NCBI GenBank assembly: GCA_024641205.1
Contig: JAHEDM010000064.1
Coordinates: 1 to 9,804, forward strand
Reading direction: 5' to 3'
DNA length: 9,804 nucleotides
Source: Actinomycetes bacterium
GTDB lineage: Bacteria; Actinomycetota; Acidimicrobiia; Spongiisociales; UBA4744
Below the pieces are notes generated by a model. That model saw only the letters and a list, made by a program, of their open reading frames with translations. It was not told the origin of the DNA and searched no databases. Made by a program: the position numbers and the translations under genes. Numbering within the stretch: position 1 is the first letter of the stretch; each line of letters starts with the position of its first letter. This document shows, in pieces, positions 1 to 6,481 of this stretch.

Positions 1-1
1 G

Positions 2-172
2 ATCGTTGTGAGCAAGCCGCTCGACGACCTGCCGTGGGGCACATACTCGCCTGAGGCCTGGGAGGCCTGGGGAGACAGCCTCGTTAGTGACGGCACGCTC
101 GATGAGATGCCCGACGTCAGTGCGGCGTTCACAAACCGGTTCGTTGAGGCAGCCCACGCAGCCGCCGGTTGA
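2..172 (+). CDS. C-terminal end of probable NitT/TauT-type ABC substrate-binding protein (partial)
   Basis: Only the last 56 codons are inside the window; the open frame enters from the left edge and ends at TGA 170-172. The tail is hydrophilic, with a Trp-rich stretch (WEAWGDSL) followed by a short acidic segment and a closing helix containing FTNRFVEAAH. This resembles the C-terminal helix of NMT1/SsuA-type periplasmic or lipoprotein substrate-binding proteins, where a Thr-Asn plus Phe just before the end is common. The assignment rests mainly on position: the next two genes are the ATPase and permease of such a transporter, and the ATPase start follows 6 nt later. As the extracellular receptor it would set the transporter's specificity, but the ligand-binding part is outside the window. 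Confidence 0.6.
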   Translation: MVVSKPLDDLPWGTYSPEAWEAWGDSLVSDGTLDEMPDVSAAFTNRFVEAAHAAAG

Positions 173-178
173 TCGAGG

Positions 179-1012
179 ATGACCGAATCAGCTGAAGCCG
201 TTGACCGGGCGGGACACGAGTCCCGCCCGGTCAACGATGAGGTGGTCCGGATCACCGATCTGTCCAAAACCTTTCACAAGCGCGGCCTGAAGGCTCTCGA
301 CGATGTCAATGTGACCCTGCGTCACGGGACGTTTACCAGCGTCATTGGTCCAAGCGGGTGCGGGAAGTCGACCCTGCTCAAGATCATGGCCGGATTGATT
401 CCGGCCACCTCAGGGGAGATCCTGCTGAACGGGAAACCGGTGACCGGCCCTCGCCAGGACATCGGAATCATGTTTCAGCAGCCGACGCTGCTTCCCTGGC
501 GGACTTCACTGGACAATGTCCTACTACCGATCGAGATCAGGTCGGGGAGTGCCGCGGCCAAGGCGCACTCGGAAGATGCACTGAAGTTGCTCGAACTGGT
601 AGGGCTCAGCGGATTTGATCAGGTTCGCCCGTATGAGCTGTCCGGCGGCATGGCACAGCGGGTAGCCATTTGCCGGATGCTGGTCACCGGACCGGCGATT
701 CTGCTGCTCGACGAGCCCTTTGGGGCGCTGGATGAGCTGACCCGCGAGTACATGAACGTCGAGCTGCAGCGAATCTGCCGGGAGCGTGATGCCACCTCAT
801 TTATGGTCACGCACGCGATTCCCGAAGCCGTTTTCCTGGCGGATCAGGTTTTTGTGATGTCTGCCCGCCCCGGTCGGATCGCCACGGTGGTCGATGTCGA
901 TCTTCCCCGCCCACGGACCCTCGACATGATGACCACTCCCGAGTTCGGTGCCCTGGTGCGCCGGGTACGTGGAACCCTCGACATGGGAATCGACGGTGGA
1001 GGCCTCGTATGA
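179..1012 (+). CDS. ABC transporter ATP-binding protein, NitT/TauT (SsuB/TauB) family
   Basis: This is the cytoplasmic ATPase that powers an importer of the nitrate/sulfonate/taurine/pyrimidine-type family. All core motifs are intact: Walker A GPSGCGKST (57-65), Q-loop Gln100 in MFQQPTLLPW, signature LSGGMAQR (154-161), Walker B ILLLDE (174-179) with the D-loop GALD, and switch His212. The QQPTLLPW Q-loop and the ending (SARPGRI...DLPRPR) are typical of this subfamily. It overlaps the permease by 4 bp (ATGA), so translation is probably coupled. The start is uncertain. ATG 179 gives 277 aa, but its only Shine-Dalgarno-like sequence (CGAGG, 174-178) abuts the ATG. GTG 242 would give 256 aa, the usual family size, and would leave the large inverted repeat at 199-236 outside the gene. 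Function is secure; the transported solute is unknown. Confidence 0.93.
   Translation: MTESAEAVDRAGHESRPVNDEVVRITDLSKTFHKRGLKALDDVNVTLRHGTFTSVIGPSGCGKSTLLKIMAGLIPATSGEILLNGKPVTGPRQDIGIMFQQPTLLPWRTSLDNVLLPIEIRSGSAAAKAHSEDALKLLELVGLSGFDQVRPYELSGGMAQRVAICRMLVTGPAILLLDEPFGALDELTREYMNVELQRICRERDATSFMVTHAIPEAVFLADQVFVMSARPGRIATVVDVDLPRPRTLDMMTTPEFGALVRRVRGTLDMGIDGGGLV
199..236 (+). repeat. Perfect 17-bp inverted repeat / RNA hairpin at the binding-protein-ATPase junction
   Basis: The left arm, 199-215 (CGTTGACCGGGCGGGAC), is exactly complementary to the right arm at 220-236, with a 4-nt loop ACGA at 216-219. The stem is very stable and has no T-run after it, so it is not a classical intrinsic terminator. 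It starts 27 nt after the stop of the substrate-binding-protein gene. Stem-loops at this place in binding-protein operons (malE-malF is the known case) protect the upstream message and reduce downstream expression. If ATG 179 is the true start of the ATPase, the hairpin lies inside codons 7-20. Confidence 0.75.
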
Positions 1013-1893
1013 CTCAGAAGACCGAACTGCAAGGCGCTCCCAGCGCGATGTCCGCGGCGGAGGAGACGTGGTATTCGGGGACGTGGATCGACCGGATTCC
1101 CCAGCCGGTCTCGATCACGGTTCTCGGAGCCCTGATGCTGGGAGTGTGGTGGCTGATATACGAAATCGAGTTCGTCTCCCAGGTGCTCCTTCCGGGGCCG
1201 GTTGAGACGTTCGAGGAACTGTGGGACGCCACGACGAACATTCTCACCGGAGGCCACGTCGCTGAAGGATTGTGGATCACGACCCAGGAGGTCATCTGGG
1301 GTTTCCTGACGGCAGGGATCCTCGGCTTCGTGCTTGGGGTGGTTGTGGGTGAGACGCGTTTGGGTCGGAAAGCGGTCATGCCTTACCTGGTCGCGTTCAA
1401 CGCACTCCCCAAGGTCGCCTTTGCCCCGGTCTTCGTGGCCTGGTTCGGATTCGGGGTGAACTCGAAGATCGTCATGGCGGCGTTCATCGCCTTCTTCCCG
1501 GTGATCGTCGACACGGCCGCTGGATTAGCGGCCGTGGACGCCGACACCTTGATGCTGTTCCAATCCATGGAATCGAACCGATGGCAGACACTGCGCAAGC
1601 TGAAGCTGCCCTCTGCCCTTCCCTTCATCTTCGCCGGGCTCAAGACTGCCGCGGTGTTCAGTGTGGTCGGGGCGGTGGTCGGCGAGTACCTCGGTGGTGG
1701 CCACGGCCTGGGTGAGCTGATCCGGTTCAGCGCCCAGACGCTGCGTATCGACCGGGTGTTTGCCTTGATCGTCTATCTCGGCGTAATCGGAATCGTCCTG
1801 TTCGGGATTGTGGCCTGGACCGAACGGAAGCTGCTCTACTGGCACAAATCTGACCTCCTCGAGGTCGAGGGTAAGTTCACTGCGGGCGCATAG
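1009..1893 (+). CDS. ABC transporter permease, NitT/TauT (SsuC) family
   Basis: This 294-aa inner-membrane subunit has about six hydrophobic segments (roughly 33-52, 96-114, 124-147, 152-173, 208-230, 248-270). The BPD_transp_1 coupling loop spans about 186-211 (RWQTLRKLKLPSALPFIFAG), with the conserved L-P-x-A-x-P that docks on the ATPase. The following segment, with GAVVGEYLGG and GLGELI, is typical of this family and of related pyrimidine-precursor permeases. The loop glycine usually found before the RWQ is missing (MESNRWQ), a small deviation. The start ATG overlaps the TGA of the ATPase gene, and the enzyme genes begin 26 nt after its stop. It pairs with the flanking ATPase and binding protein to form one importer. 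Confidence 0.92.
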   Translation: MTQKTELQGAPSAMSAAEETWYSGTWIDRIPQPVSITVLGALMLGVWWLIYEIEFVSQVLLPGPVETFEELWDATTNILTGGHVAEGLWITTQEVIWGFLTAGILGFVLGVVVGETRLGRKAVMPYLVAFNALPKVAFAPVFVAWFGFGVNSKIVMAAFIAFFPVIVDTAAGLAAVDADTLMLFQSMESNRWQTLRKLKLPSALPFIFAGLKTAAVFSVVGAVVGEYLGGGHGLGELIRFSAQTLRIDRVFALIVYLGVIGIVLFGIVAWTERKLLYWHKSDLLEVEGKFTAGA

Positions 1894-1904
1894 CCTGAGG
1901 GATT

Positions 1905-1911
1905 GAAAGGA
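1905..1911 (+). promoter_or_regulatory. Ribosome binding site deciding the TTG start of the FAH-family gene
   Basis: GAAAGGA lies 8 nt before TTG 1920. There is no other good start upstream between the permease stop and this codon, and the protein's N-terminus (MKIARIAG) matches normal family N-termini. Confidence 0.6.
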
Positions 1912-1919
1912 ATACGACG

Positions 1920-2768
1920 TTGAAAATTGCGCGAATTGCCGGGCCTTCCGGGCCTTCATATGCCGTCCAGGTTGGAGATGAGTCGTGGGTCAGCTTGGAG
2001 TCACTCGGCGTTCATGCGACGACCACGCCCGAGCTGGTGAATGCTGCAGAGGCGCTGGCGGGTCTGGACACGGCGACCATGAGTGGAGGAGTAGTCGATC
2101 CCGAGTTCCTGGGCCCGATCGTTGCCCCCGGCAAACTGATGGCGATCGGCCTCAACTACTCCGACCACATCCGGGAGACCGGCTCGACCGCACCGAAGAA
2201 CCCGATCCTGTTCATGAAGGCCAACACCTCCCTGACCGGTCCATACGACGACATCGTGGTCGATCCCGAAATGACCCAGCTGGCCGATTATGAGACGGAA
2301 CTCACCGTGATCATCGGGCAGCGCGCCAAAGGCGTCTCCAAGGCCGACGCCCCCGGCGTGATCTTCGGATACACGGTGGGGAATGACGTAACGGCACGCG
2401 ACTGCATGAAGGCCGATGGACAGCTGGTCCGGTCGAAGAGCTTCGACACTTACTGCCCGAATGGGCCCTGGATCACGACGGCCGACGCAGTTCCTAATCC
2501 GCAGGCGCTCGGAATCAAGACCCTGGTCAATGGAGAGGTGCGACAGGACTCGTCGACCAGTGAGATGTTGTTTCCGATCGACCACCTCATTCACTTCCTG
2601 GCCCGGGGAATGACGCTGGAGCCCGGGGATGTGCTGATGACGGGCACCCCGCACGGGGTTGGTTTCGTCATGGATCCACCCCGCGCGTTGCAGGCAGGCG
2701 ATGTGGTGGAATGTGAGGTAGAGGGTCTCGGGACGCTGCGCAATCGGGTGGTTGCCCCGGGTAACTGA
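1920..2768 (+). CDS. Fumarylacetoacetate hydrolase (FAH) family protein
   Basis: This 282-aa enzyme has the C-terminal FAH fold, which uses a divalent metal to hydrolyse or decarboxylate 2-oxo/2,4-dioxo acids (acylpyruvases, oxaloacetate decarboxylases, homoprotocatechuate-pathway isomerase/decarboxylases, fumarylpyruvate hydrolases). Visible hallmarks are GLNYSDHIRE (77-86, with His83), the metal-ligand pair in DYETEL (Glu125 and Glu127), the third ligand Asp156 in GNDVTARD, the substrate loop KSFDTYCPNGPW (173-184), and TGTPHGVG (241-248). The residues expected for catalysis are all present. The domain order and length fit the single-domain bacterial members. It starts with TTG. It sits between the importer and a dehydrogenase, so it probably acts on a product of the imported acid. 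Family certain; exact reaction unknown. Confidence 0.92.
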   Translation: MKIARIAGPSGPSYAVQVGDESWVSLESLGVHATTTPELVNAAEALAGLDTATMSGGVVDPEFLGPIVAPGKLMAIGLNYSDHIRETGSTAPKNPILFMKANTSLTGPYDDIVVDPEMTQLADYETELTVIIGQRAKGVSKADAPGVIFGYTVGNDVTARDCMKADGQLVRSKSFDTYCPNGPWITTADAVPNPQALGIKTLVNGEVRQDSSTSEMLFPIDHLIHFLARGMTLEPGDVLMTGTPHGVGFVMDPPRALQAGDVVECEVEGLGTLRNRVVAPGN

Positions 2769-2792
2769 CCTTGCGGGAAGACGGGCCGAACG

Positions 2793-2798
2793 AAGGAG
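2793..2798 (+). promoter_or_regulatory. Strong ribosome binding site of the beta-hydroxyacid dehydrogenase gene
   Basis: AAGGAG lies 8 nt before ATG 2807. It rules out the longer in-frame TTG at 2771, which would add 12 residues ahead of the Rossmann fold and would put this motif inside the gene. Confidence 0.8.
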
Positions 2799-2806
2799 AG
2801 TTTCTA

Positions 2807-3649
2807 ATGGACGTTGGTTTCATCGGCCTGGGCGCGATGGGTCGTCCCATGGCGCGCAACCTCGCCGCCGCGGGCCATGAGGTCCTGGCATGGAATCGGT
2901 CACCCATCGAGGCACCCGAAGGGGTGACTCTGGTGGAATCGCCCGGCGCGGTGGGCGATCGGACAGCGGTGGCATTCGTGATGGTCTCGGCGGCGGACGC
3001 AGTTGAGGAGGTCGTGTTCGGTGAGAATGGCTGGGCCGGCGGCGCCAAGCCCGGTTCGGTGCTGATCCAGTCGTCAACCATCGGGCCGGAAGCCGCCGAG
3101 AGCATTGGGGAGCGCCTGGCGGCTGCCGGATTCCATTTTCTCGATGCCCCGGTCAGCGGTTCCGTGAAGCCGGCCGAAAACGCTCAGCTGACGATTCTCG
3201 GCGGCGGCGATCAAGACCTGTTCGATCGTTATGCGAGCTTGTTCGACGCAATCGCCAAGCGCACTGTCGTCTTCGGACCGGTGGGAAGCGGCTCAGTGGC
3301 CAAGCTCGGGGTGAACGGCTTCCTGGTGTCGGTGATTGCCGCCGCCTCTGAGAGCCTGTCGTGGGTGCAGGAGCGCGATCCCGACCTCGACATCACAACC
3401 TTCGCTTCGGTTATCGAGCGGATCTCTCCCTTGGCGGCGGCGCGAGCAGAATCCATCGCCGGGAAAGCGCCGGCGGGCGGGTTCTCTCTCCAGCAGGCTG
3501 CCAAGGACATGGAACTGGTGGGCGCCGCTTTCGGCACCGGCGTCGTAGAAGCCGTACGGGCCCTAACACGATCGGGTCTGGACATGGGCTTCGGCGATCT
3601 CGACGTCTCTTGTCTCGGCACCGTAGTTCGCAACCGGGACCGGGGTTGA
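2807..3649 (+). CDS. NAD(P)-dependent beta-hydroxyacid dehydrogenase, 3-hydroxyisobutyrate dehydrogenase / tartronate semialdehyde reductase family
   Basis: This 280-aa cytosolic oxidoreductase opens with a Rossmann nucleotide-binding motif GFIGLGAMGRPMA (4-16). The second strand ends in WNRS (29-32); an Asn-Arg there usually means NADP(H) preference. The substrate-binding signature is FLDAPVSGS (111-119), followed by the ILGGG strand. Lys166 in SVAKLGVNG fits the catalytic lysine, with Asn170 four residues on, and KDMELV (233-238) is the conserved C-terminal helix. Family members interconvert beta-hydroxyacids and semialdehydes (3-hydroxyisobutyrate, tartronate semialdehyde, 4-hydroxybutyrate, sulfolactaldehyde), and the sequence does not choose between these. 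It starts 38 nt after the FAH gene. Its TGA overlaps the TTG start of the next gene. Confidence 0.9.
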   Translation: MDVGFIGLGAMGRPMARNLAAAGHEVLAWNRSPIEAPEGVTLVESPGAVGDRTAVAFVMVSAADAVEEVVFGENGWAGGAKPGSVLIQSSTIGPEAAESIGERLAAAGFHFLDAPVSGSVKPAENAQLTILGGGDQDLFDRYASLFDAIAKRTVVFGPVGSGSVAKLGVNGFLVSVIAAASESLSWVQERDPDLDITTFASVIERISPLAAARAESIAGKAPAGGFSLQQAAKDMELVGAAFGTGVVEAVRALTRSGLDMGFGDLDVSCLGTVVRNRDRG

Positions 3650-4260
3650 GTGCCGCACCCGGCTTCGACCCGACGGTCTGGCAGGGGATAGCCACCGCCA
3701 ACCTATCCGATGTCATCGGACGTGGCGGAGCGATGGATGGCGGCATCCGCCGGCTGTGCGGAACTCGCATGGCCGGTCCGGCGCACACCGTGGCGACGGC
3801 TCTGGGAGACTCGTCCACTGCCCACAGGGCATTGGTCGATGCAGTCCCCGGCTCGATTCTCGTAGTCGACGCGCAGGGCGGTACCGCACGGGCGGTATGG
3901 GGTGCTGTCATGACGGCGGCAGCCGTCGAGCGAGGAATCGTCGGCGCCGTGATCGACGGCGCTGTCCGGGACATCGACGAGATCGCTGCCCTGGGCTTCA
4001 CCTTGTATGCCCGCGCCACCTGCCCCGGCGGCCCCCACAAGGGTTTCCGGGGTACCCACGGCGTACCGGTCCAATGCGGCGCCGTTGTCGTCAATCCGGG
4101 CGACATTGTTGTGGGTGATTCCGATGGAGTGACCGTTGTGCCGGCGTCACAGGCCGAGGACGCACTGGCCGCCGTGGCGCGGGTAGTTGCTGCCGAGCGG
4201 CAGTGGATGGATCGCATCCGTGCCGGCGAAGCCACCACGGACATCATCGGAATCGAGTAG
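3646..4260 (+). CDS. RraA family aldolase/decarboxylase (4-hydroxy-4-methyl-2-oxoglutarate aldolase-like)
   Basis: This 204-aa protein has the RraA/methyltransferase-like swivel fold. In catabolic members it is a metal-dependent class II aldolase that cleaves 4-hydroxy-4-methyl- or 4-carboxy-4-hydroxy-2-oxoadipate-type acids to pyruvate and also decarboxylates oxaloacetate. Visible features are the early TANLSDV (17-23), VVDAQGGTARAVWG (73-86), the signature VIDGAVRDIDE (102-112) with Arg108 and Asp109 expected to hold the substrate and metal, and the C-terminal PGDIVVGDSDGVTVVP. Names such as 'demethylmenaquinone methyltransferase' are historical errors for this family; no methyltransferase motif is present. 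The proposed start is TTG 3646, in a TTGA overlap with the dehydrogenase stop; the ribosome site is weak (GGGA upstream), so translation is probably coupled. The frame stays open further upstream, but that part only shadows the dehydrogenase. Confidence 0.87.
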   Translation: MSAAPGFDPTVWQGIATANLSDVIGRGGAMDGGIRRLCGTRMAGPAHTVATALGDSSTAHRALVDAVPGSILVVDAQGGTARAVWGAVMTAAAVERGIVGAVIDGAVRDIDEIAALGFTLYARATCPGGPHKGFRGTHGVPVQCGAVVVNPGDIVVGDSDGVTVVPASQAEDALAAVARVVAAERQWMDRIRAGEATTDIIGIE

Positions 4261-4293
4261 ACGCACCCTCACTCCGAGGGCACGTCTACTCGA
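4253..4293. terminator. Long two-part hairpin between convergent genes, probable bidirectional terminator
   Basis: TCGAGTAGACG (4253-4263) pairs perfectly with CGTCTACTCGA (4283-4293). Inside it, after a symmetric CA/CA internal loop, CCCTC (4266-4270) pairs with GAGGG (4276-4280) around an ACTCC loop. The stem includes the TAG stop of the RraA-family gene and ends 22 nt before the stop of the convergent - strand gene. There is no T-run on either side, so termination would be of the non-canonical GC-rich kind common in high-GC bacteria. Confidence 0.65.
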
Positions 4294-4315
4294 CTCGATC
4301 TGGGGGACTGGGAGG

Positions 4316-5548
4316 CTAGCTGACCCGTCCCGGCAGTACTTGGCTGACGATGGCGCGGAACTCGTCTTCGTCGAGGAGCCCTTTCTTGGCAAGCGAGACA
4401 CCTTTGACTTCGAACAGGATCGTTTCGATGTCTTTGGTTTCGGCGTCGTGGATTCCTAGCTTGCCCAGCCAAATGGCCACAGAGTCGATGCCGGATCCTT
4501 TGCCGAGTACGGACTCGGGTTGAGGTTGTCCGACGAGTTCGGGCCGATACGGGAACGGCTCAGTGAGTTCGGTGCCCGCGTTCTTCACCCAAGTTGTAAT
4601 GATGCCCGACTCGACGTTGAACAGCCTTTCACCAGTCACCGGCCGGTTGCCAGGCTGGGTGACTCCGGAGAGCTCCGCCACGAGGCGGGCTATCTCGGTG
4701 AACTTCTCCGTCTTGACCCCAATATCCTTGCCGTACATGGTGAGGAGAGCTAGCACGGTCTCCTCGGTCGGAGCGTTGCCGGCCCGCTCGCCGAGACCGC
4801 TCACGGTGGTTTGAAGCACCGAGGCGCCCTCGCCTGCCGCCAGCAAGGTGTTAGCGACTCCCATGCCGAAGTCCATATGGAAGTGTGTCTCCAGCGGCAC
4901 GTCCAACCGTTCCTTGACGCGACGGGTGTAGTAGCTAATGGCGTGAGGCGAACACACACCAAAGGTGTCGACGAGGCCGATGTTATCGACGTAGCCGTTG
5001 GTCGCCACCGTCTCGAGGTCATCGAGCAGCTGGGTCATCGAGGCTCTTGTTGCATCGATGGGGAAGAAGGTGACTTTGAGGCCGTTCTCGTGGGCGAATT
5101 TCGTGGACTCGATCGATGCCTCGATCGCACGCTCCACGGGCCACCGGTATGCCTTCTCGATCAGGTGGTGGCTGGCCGGGACCTCCATGATCACGCCGGT
5201 TACGCCGCAATCGATCGCCAATTGCACGTCTGAGACCATGCACCGCGAGAATGCGTAAATCTCAGCATCGAGCCCGGCAGCCGCGATCCGTTTCACCGCC
5301 TCGGTGTCGGCGGGAGAGACTGCGGGCAGTCCCGCTTCGATGCGATGGATGCCCCCCTCGGAGAGTGCCTCGGCAATCCGCAGCTTGTCGTCGGCAGTGA
5401 ACTCAACACCGGCTTGCTGCTCGCCGTCACGCAAGGTGACGTCGTGGATTGTGATCTCCTGAGGAAGCTCAAAGGACTCGGTCACCTCTGGCAAGTAATT
5501 CCACGGGCTGGAGAAGAATGAATCTGTCTTCCAGGGTGTATCTGACAT
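4316..5548 (-). CDS. DRE-TIM metallolyase/synthase (HMG-CoA lyase-like / homocitrate-isopropylmalate synthase-like)
   Basis: This 410-aa protein has an N-terminal TIM barrel of the HMGL-like family (about 30-295) that normally uses an enolate of an acyl-CoA or pyruvate. It has TLRDGEQ (38-44; Arg40, Asp41, Glu43), LVDTFG (192-197), the metal-binding HxH (His222, His224) in THFHMDFG, and GLGERAGN (251-258). The C-terminal part (about 300-410) resembles the linker subdomains of homocitrate and isopropylmalate synthases (NRPVTGERLF, ELVG, VLGKGSG), but no LeuA feedback-regulation domain follows. Two deviations stand out: HMD in place of the common HND, and ESGII (313-317) where synthases carry ESGIH. 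It could be a lyase, a synthase of a branched hydroxyacid, or a new specificity. The start ATG 5546-5548 is set by GAGGAG five bases upstream; a longer open frame to 5872 lacks family sequence. Confidence 0.85.
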   Translation of the reverse strand: MSDTPWKTDSFFSSPWNYLPEVTESFELPQEITIHDVTLRDGEQQAGVEFTADDKLRIAEALSEGGIHRIEAGLPAVSPADTEAVKRIAAAGLDAEIYAFSRCMVSDVQLAIDCGVTGVIMEVPASHHLIEKAYRWPVERAIEASIESTKFAHENGLKVTFFPIDATRASMTQLLDDLETVATNGYVDNIGLVDTFGVCSPHAISYYTRRVKERLDVPLETHFHMDFGMGVANTLLAAGEGASVLQTTVSGLGERAGNAPTEETVLALLTMYGKDIGVKTEKFTEIARLVAELSGVTQPGNRPVTGERLFNVESGIITTWVKNAGTELTEPFPYRPELVGQPQPESVLGKGSGIDSVAIWLGKLGIHDAETKDIETILFEVKGVSLAKKGLLDEDEFRAIVSQVLPGRVS

Positions 5549-5553
5549 GTTTA

Positions 5554-5559
5554 CTCCTC
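5554..5559 (-). promoter_or_regulatory. Ribosome binding site of the DRE-TIM gene
   Basis: On the - strand GAGGAG is followed by 5 nt (TAAAC) and then ATG. It fixes the start at 5548 and rejects the 108-residue N-terminal extension. Confidence 0.8.
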
Positions 5560-5588
5560 GCGATCCGTCGCAACCGTCCTGCATTCTG

Positions 5589-5600
5589 TATGATATCAGA
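5589..5600. promoter_or_regulatory. Candidate GntR operator in the divergent intergenic region
   Basis: The 255-bp gap 5549-5803 separates the divergent DRE-TIM and GntR genes. It contains TATGATATCAGA, centred on the perfect palindrome TGATATCA (5591-5598), with 10 of 12 positions symmetric. It is an AT-rich island in GC-rich DNA, about 41 nt upstream of the - strand start, where an operator over a promoter would be expected. FCD-type GntR proteins bind short palindromes of this size. I could not identify convincing -35/-10 boxes on either strand, and I see nothing else of note in the gap. Confidence 0.35.
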
Positions 5601-5803
5601 TGCTCAGAGGCCGGTAGTTTGCCATCCGCGAGGACCGGTGGCTCTCTCGGGTCAGGAGTTTGGCCTGGCCGTTTGGGTTGAACGCGGCCTATCGAGAGAA
5701 TGGCCGAGCAGGGTGGAAGCGCCGTGCGGGCGGGTTTGGTGGTATCGGCGCACGTGGAGAATTGGGGTTGAGGTAGCCATGCGACGCACACCGGGGGCAC
5801 GCG

Positions 5804-6481
5804 GTGCCTGATCAAGCGCGCAAGCAACTCGTGGCCATGGGTTCTATCTCGCACGCCAGGCGCACGACCCACGAACTCGTTCTAGAAACGCTTCGCCAGC
5901 GCATCCTCTCCGGTGAACTCGCCGCCGGCTCCCGTCTGGTCCAGTCAGAGCTCGCCCTCTCGATGGAGGTGAGCACAACTCCGGTTCGAGAGGCTTTGCG
6001 CGATCTGGCATCTGAAGGATTGGTTAGTTTCGACCCACACGTCGGAGCTGTGGTGCAGGGACTGAGCTATCCCGAGTTCGAAGAGATCTACGAAGTTCGA
6101 ATGATGCTCGAGCCCATGGCGATACGTCGGGCAGCCGGCTCCATGACCGAAGATATGCTCGACCGCCTCGAGCATCTGCACCAACGCATGCAGATCGAAG
6201 TCAACCCTGCGCAGTGGGTTCAACTCAATCGGGAATTCCACATCGGCATCTACGAGACGGGCGTCTCTTCTCGAATCGCGGTCATCATCCGATCGTTGCT
6301 CGATGCGTCGGTGATGTACGTTGGCGTGGCCCTGGGCAAACCCGGCCTGCTCCGCGAGGCAAATGAGGGTCACGGGGCGATCATGAGCGCTCTTCGCGCC
6401 GGCGACCCGGAGGCGGCGGCGGAGGCGACTCTTCTCCACCTGCAGTCGTCGATGAGGGCGTTCGATGGTGGTCATCGATGA
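5804..6481 (+). CDS. GntR family transcriptional regulator, FadR/FCD subfamily
   Basis: This 225-aa regulator has an N-terminal winged helix (about 18-85). Its recognition region, LVQSELALSMEVSTTPVREALRDLASEGLV, is the standard GntR operator-reading unit. The all-helical FCD ligand domain (about 92-222) follows, with LEP at 102-104. The FCD metal site is visible as His146 (REFH), His190 (EGHGAI) and His212 (LLHLQ). The first ligand, usually Asp, is Asn142 here, a variation seen in the family. FCD regulators bind carboxylic acids and usually repress nearby catabolic genes. It is divergent from the DRE-TIM gene and close to the importer operon, so it probably controls both. The start is GTG 5804 (G-rich stretch about 7 nt upstream); ATG 5837 in the same frame is possible. 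It overlaps the next gene by 4 bp (ATGA). Confidence 0.88.
   Translation: MPDQARKQLVAMGSISHARRTTHELVLETLRQRILSGELAAGSRLVQSELALSMEVSTTPVREALRDLASEGLVSFDPHVGAVVQGLSYPEFEEIYEVRMMLEPMAIRRAAGSMTEDMLDRLEHLHQRMQIEVNPAQWVQLNREFHIGIYETGVSSRIAVIIRSLLDASVMYVGVALGKPGLLREANEGHGAIMSALRAGDPEAAAEATLLHLQSSMRAFDGGHR

Noticed and set aside
1940..1957. Short tandem 9-bp repeat (GGGCCTTCC twice, last base differs) in the FAH gene
   Set aside because: It merely encodes Gly-Pro-Ser twice and has only two units, so there is no reason to think it functional.
2771..2806. Longer TTG start for the beta-hydroxyacid dehydrogenase, adding 12 residues
   Set aside because: ATG 2807 has an ideal AAGGAG at 8-nt spacing and begins exactly at the Rossmann-fold strand.
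3411..4247. Long - strand open frame opposite the dehydrogenase and RraA genes
   Set aside because: The product is low-complexity (Ala, Pro, Arg, Ser), typical of an antisense shadow in GC-rich DNA, and both + strand genes have clear family motifs.
5779..5803. ATG 5779 as start of the GntR gene
   Set aside because: It is out of frame with the GntR coding sequence.
5549..5872. N-terminal extension of the DRE-TIM gene (108 residues, Arg/Pro-rich)
   Set aside because: It has no family similarity, would overlap the GntR gene start, and ATG 5548 has a strong ribosome site.
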